From: Desulfuromonadales bacterium
Lineage (GTDB): Bacteria; Desulfobacterota; Desulfuromonadia; Desulfuromonadales; BM103
Reading direction: 5' to 3'
Length of the DNA stretch: 8,647 bases
Assembly (NCBI GenBank): GCA_029859485.1
Contig: JAOUDB010000087.1
Location: 1 to 8,647 of the forward strand
The position numbers and the translations under genes were made by a program. Below the pieces are notes generated by a model. It had not been told where the DNA came from. It was given only the letters and a program-made list of their open reading frames with translations, and ran no database searches. Below, one piece after another: positions 7,624 through 8,647 of this stretch (positions are counted from its first letter, which is position 1; the number at the start of each line of letters is the position of its first letter).

Positions 7624-8283
7624 TTGAAAATGCCAATCCTCAAAAGACCAAGTTTACTATTGTTGTTACTCTTAGGGGCCTGTGCAACAGCACCCTCAAA
7701 GGAACCAACAGCCTCTTCTTTTCAAACAACTGCGCAAACATTTGTTTTCGCCTGCAGTGACTCTTTTGAGTTTGTCGCGCGAACCGACAACAAAGAGGCA
7801 TGGTTGTTCCTTCCATCCGGGACAATGCAGTTGCCATATACCGAAGCAGGTTCTTACCGTGACGATCAGACGCACTTTCAAATAGATGGGCAGGAGGCTT
7901 CACTTGAGAATTCTGGCGTAAAACATCTGGGCTGCAAAAACGATCGACGCCAGGCTATCTGGGAGCACGCCAAGCTCAACGGAGCTGATTACAGAGCGGT
8001 TGGCAATGAACCGGGATGGCACTTGGAAGTTCGCAGCCAGAAGAGCATCATTCTGGTCACCGATTACGGTTCAACACGGCATGAGTTTAGATTGCCAAAA
8101 CCTGTGATTGACAAGACCAGCAGGATTACAAGATATCAGACCAAAGAATCCGGCCATGAGCTGAGTTTGATTATTTCTGATGAGCCCTGCCTTGATTCGA
8201 TGAGCGGAGAGGAATTTTCCAGCAAAGCTACAGTCGTTTTGGATGGGAAGAGATTACAAGGTTGTGGCCGGGCGCTGCATTGA
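7624..8283 (+). CDS. Putative lipoprotein: MliC-like lysozyme-inhibitor domain plus NEPGW/GCG domain
   Basis: A 219-residue protein from TTG 7624 (217 from ATG 7630). The N-terminus is a lipoprotein signal: Lys/Arg at 7-8, seven leucines at 11-17 and lipobox LGAC with the lipidated Cys at 20. Ala at +2 argues against inner-membrane retention, so an outer membrane location is expected. Residues about 38-105 resemble MliC (membrane-bound inhibitor of c-type lysozyme): TFVFACSDSFEFVAR, a strand with aromatic and Leu residues, AGSYRDD, then QIDGQEASLE. Cys44 and Cys104 are a likely disulfide pair. The usual Ser-Gly-Ala-x-Tyr loop and the Lys of the KGxEA-type motif are altered (AGSYRDD, IDGQEA), so inhibitory activity is uncertain. 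Residues about 121-218 match a different lipoprotein domain with YRAVGNEPGW (123-132), VTDYGSTRHEF, DEPCLDSMSGEEF (186-198, Cys189) and GCGRAL (213-218, Cys214), again a probable disulfide pair; I recall this as COG3650-like. Biochemical function is unproven. Confidence 0.85.
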   Translation: MKMPILKRPSLLLLLLLGACATAPSKEPTASSFQTTAQTFVFACSDSFEFVARTDNKEAWLFLPSGTMQLPYTEAGSYRDDQTHFQIDGQEASLENSGVKHLGCKNDRRQAIWEHAKLNGADYRAVGNEPGWHLEVRSQKSIILVTDYGSTRHEFRLPKPVIDKTSRITRYQTKESGHELSLIISDEPCLDSMSGEEFSSKATVVLDGKRLQGCGRALH

Positions 8284-8320
8284 GTGAGCTACAGAGACAA
8301 CACTTAAAGGCCTTATTTAT

Positions 8321-8647
8321 TCACAAAGTTATCTCTTCCGGCAAATCACCCTCTGCAATAAACCACTCGTTGGCAGTAAAATTGTCTGTTGTAATCTGAT
8401 CGAGGCGGCGCTTCATATACTTGCCTTCTGCCTCCACCGCGATCTCACCATTAGGCAGGTAAAGCTCTCCCGTCCCCTCAAAAATACGCCCGCGATCTTT
8501 GTTAATGCGGCTGACCGCCTTCAACTCTGAACCAAGAGGAACCGGTTTTATGTAGCGAACGTTGAGATTGACAGTAACACCAAAGGTGTTGCTGTCTGTT
8601 GTCATCATGATTGCGCGGCCGATAACTTCATCGAGGATTGTCGCAGA
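8321..8647 (-). CDS. Hotdog-fold (PaaI/4HBT-like) thioesterase, 5' end outside window
   Basis: The minus-strand frame is open from the window edge to TGA at 8321-8323, giving 108 visible residues. An internal ATG at 8608 makes a shorter 95-residue frame, but the 13 codons before it (SATILDEVIGRAI) are clearly part of the fold, so the gene starts beyond the window. Family marks are the helix ATILDEVIGRA, whose acidic residues sit where PaaI-type enzymes carry the catalytic carboxylate, followed by VTVNLNVRYIKPVPLG and the strands of the hotdog sheet (GRIFEGTGELYLPNGEIAV, then EAEGKYMK). A tail of about 35 residues ends in LPEEITL. Such enzymes hydrolyse acyl-CoA thioesters in the cytoplasm; the substrate cannot be inferred. 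The gene converges on the lipoprotein gene with 37 bases between the stops. Confidence 0.85.
   Translation of the reverse strand, partial: SATILDEVIGRAIMMTTDSNTFGVTVNLNVRYIKPVPLGSELKAVSRINKDRGRIFEGTGELYLPNGEIAVEAEGKYMKRRLDQITTDNFTANEWFIAEGDLPEEITL

Noticed and set aside
8284..8320. AAGGCCTT palindrome between the convergent lipoprotein and thioesterase genes, considered as a bidirectional terminator
   Set aside because: It has no loop, the flanks do not pair, and there is no adjacent T-run on either strand.
8321..8608. A complete 95-residue gene starting at the internal ATG at 8608
   Set aside because: The frame stays open to the window edge and the preceding 13 codons (ATILDEVIGRA) are part of the conserved hotdog helix, so the gene is truncated by the window.

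Overview
This window is an ordinary Gram-negative chromosomal segment dominated by envelope biogenesis genes. A TamA/TamB pair requires a diderm cell. The style of the two-component regulator, the tamA-tamB order and the roughly balanced base composition would fit the Desulfuromonadales (Geobacter/Desulfuromonas relatives, former deltaproteobacteria). That placement is inference from family resemblance and is not proven by the sequence.

Layout, left to right. Positions 1-153 (+) hold the last 50 codons of a sensor histidine kinase (ATP-binding G2 box). Four bases later comes a complete NtrC-type response regulator (158-1555, +) with receiver, sigma-54 AAA+ and Fis-type DNA-binding domains. 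Its sigma-54 contact loop reads GAFTDA instead of GAFTGA. Positions 1556-1720 look empty but carry, on the minus strand, a start-less 50-codon remnant of the C-terminus of an RND/MMPL-type membrane exporter. It lies directly behind the tamB stop and in the same frame.

Positions 1721-7518 (-) form a two-gene operon, tamA (5635-7518) then tamB (1721-5638). They overlap by 4 bases (ATGA), which suggests translational coupling. TamA is an Omp85-family outer membrane barrel with periplasmic POTRA domains. TamB is an inner-membrane-anchored, mostly beta-stranded periplasm-spanning protein of the AsmA-like/DUF490 class. Together they are expected to act in outer membrane protein insertion and/or phospholipid transport to the outer membrane.

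Divergent from tamA, across a short intergenic region of about 105 bases, is a lipoprotein gene (7624-8283, +). It appears to combine an MliC-like (c-type lysozyme inhibitor) domain with a second domain of the 'NEPGW ... PC.D.MSG ... GCG' type. Converging on it from the right edge is a 5'-truncated hotdog-fold (PaaI-like) thioesterase (8321-8647, -).

The tam operon and the lipoprotein share an envelope theme, and the kinase-regulator pair is a separate convergent unit. I see no tRNA, rRNA, CRISPR array, insertion sequence, convincing intrinsic terminator or sigma-54 promoter. I do not see a novel multi-gene system. The most unusual items are the exporter remnant, the apparently shortened TamB C-terminus beside it, and the two-domain lipoprotein.
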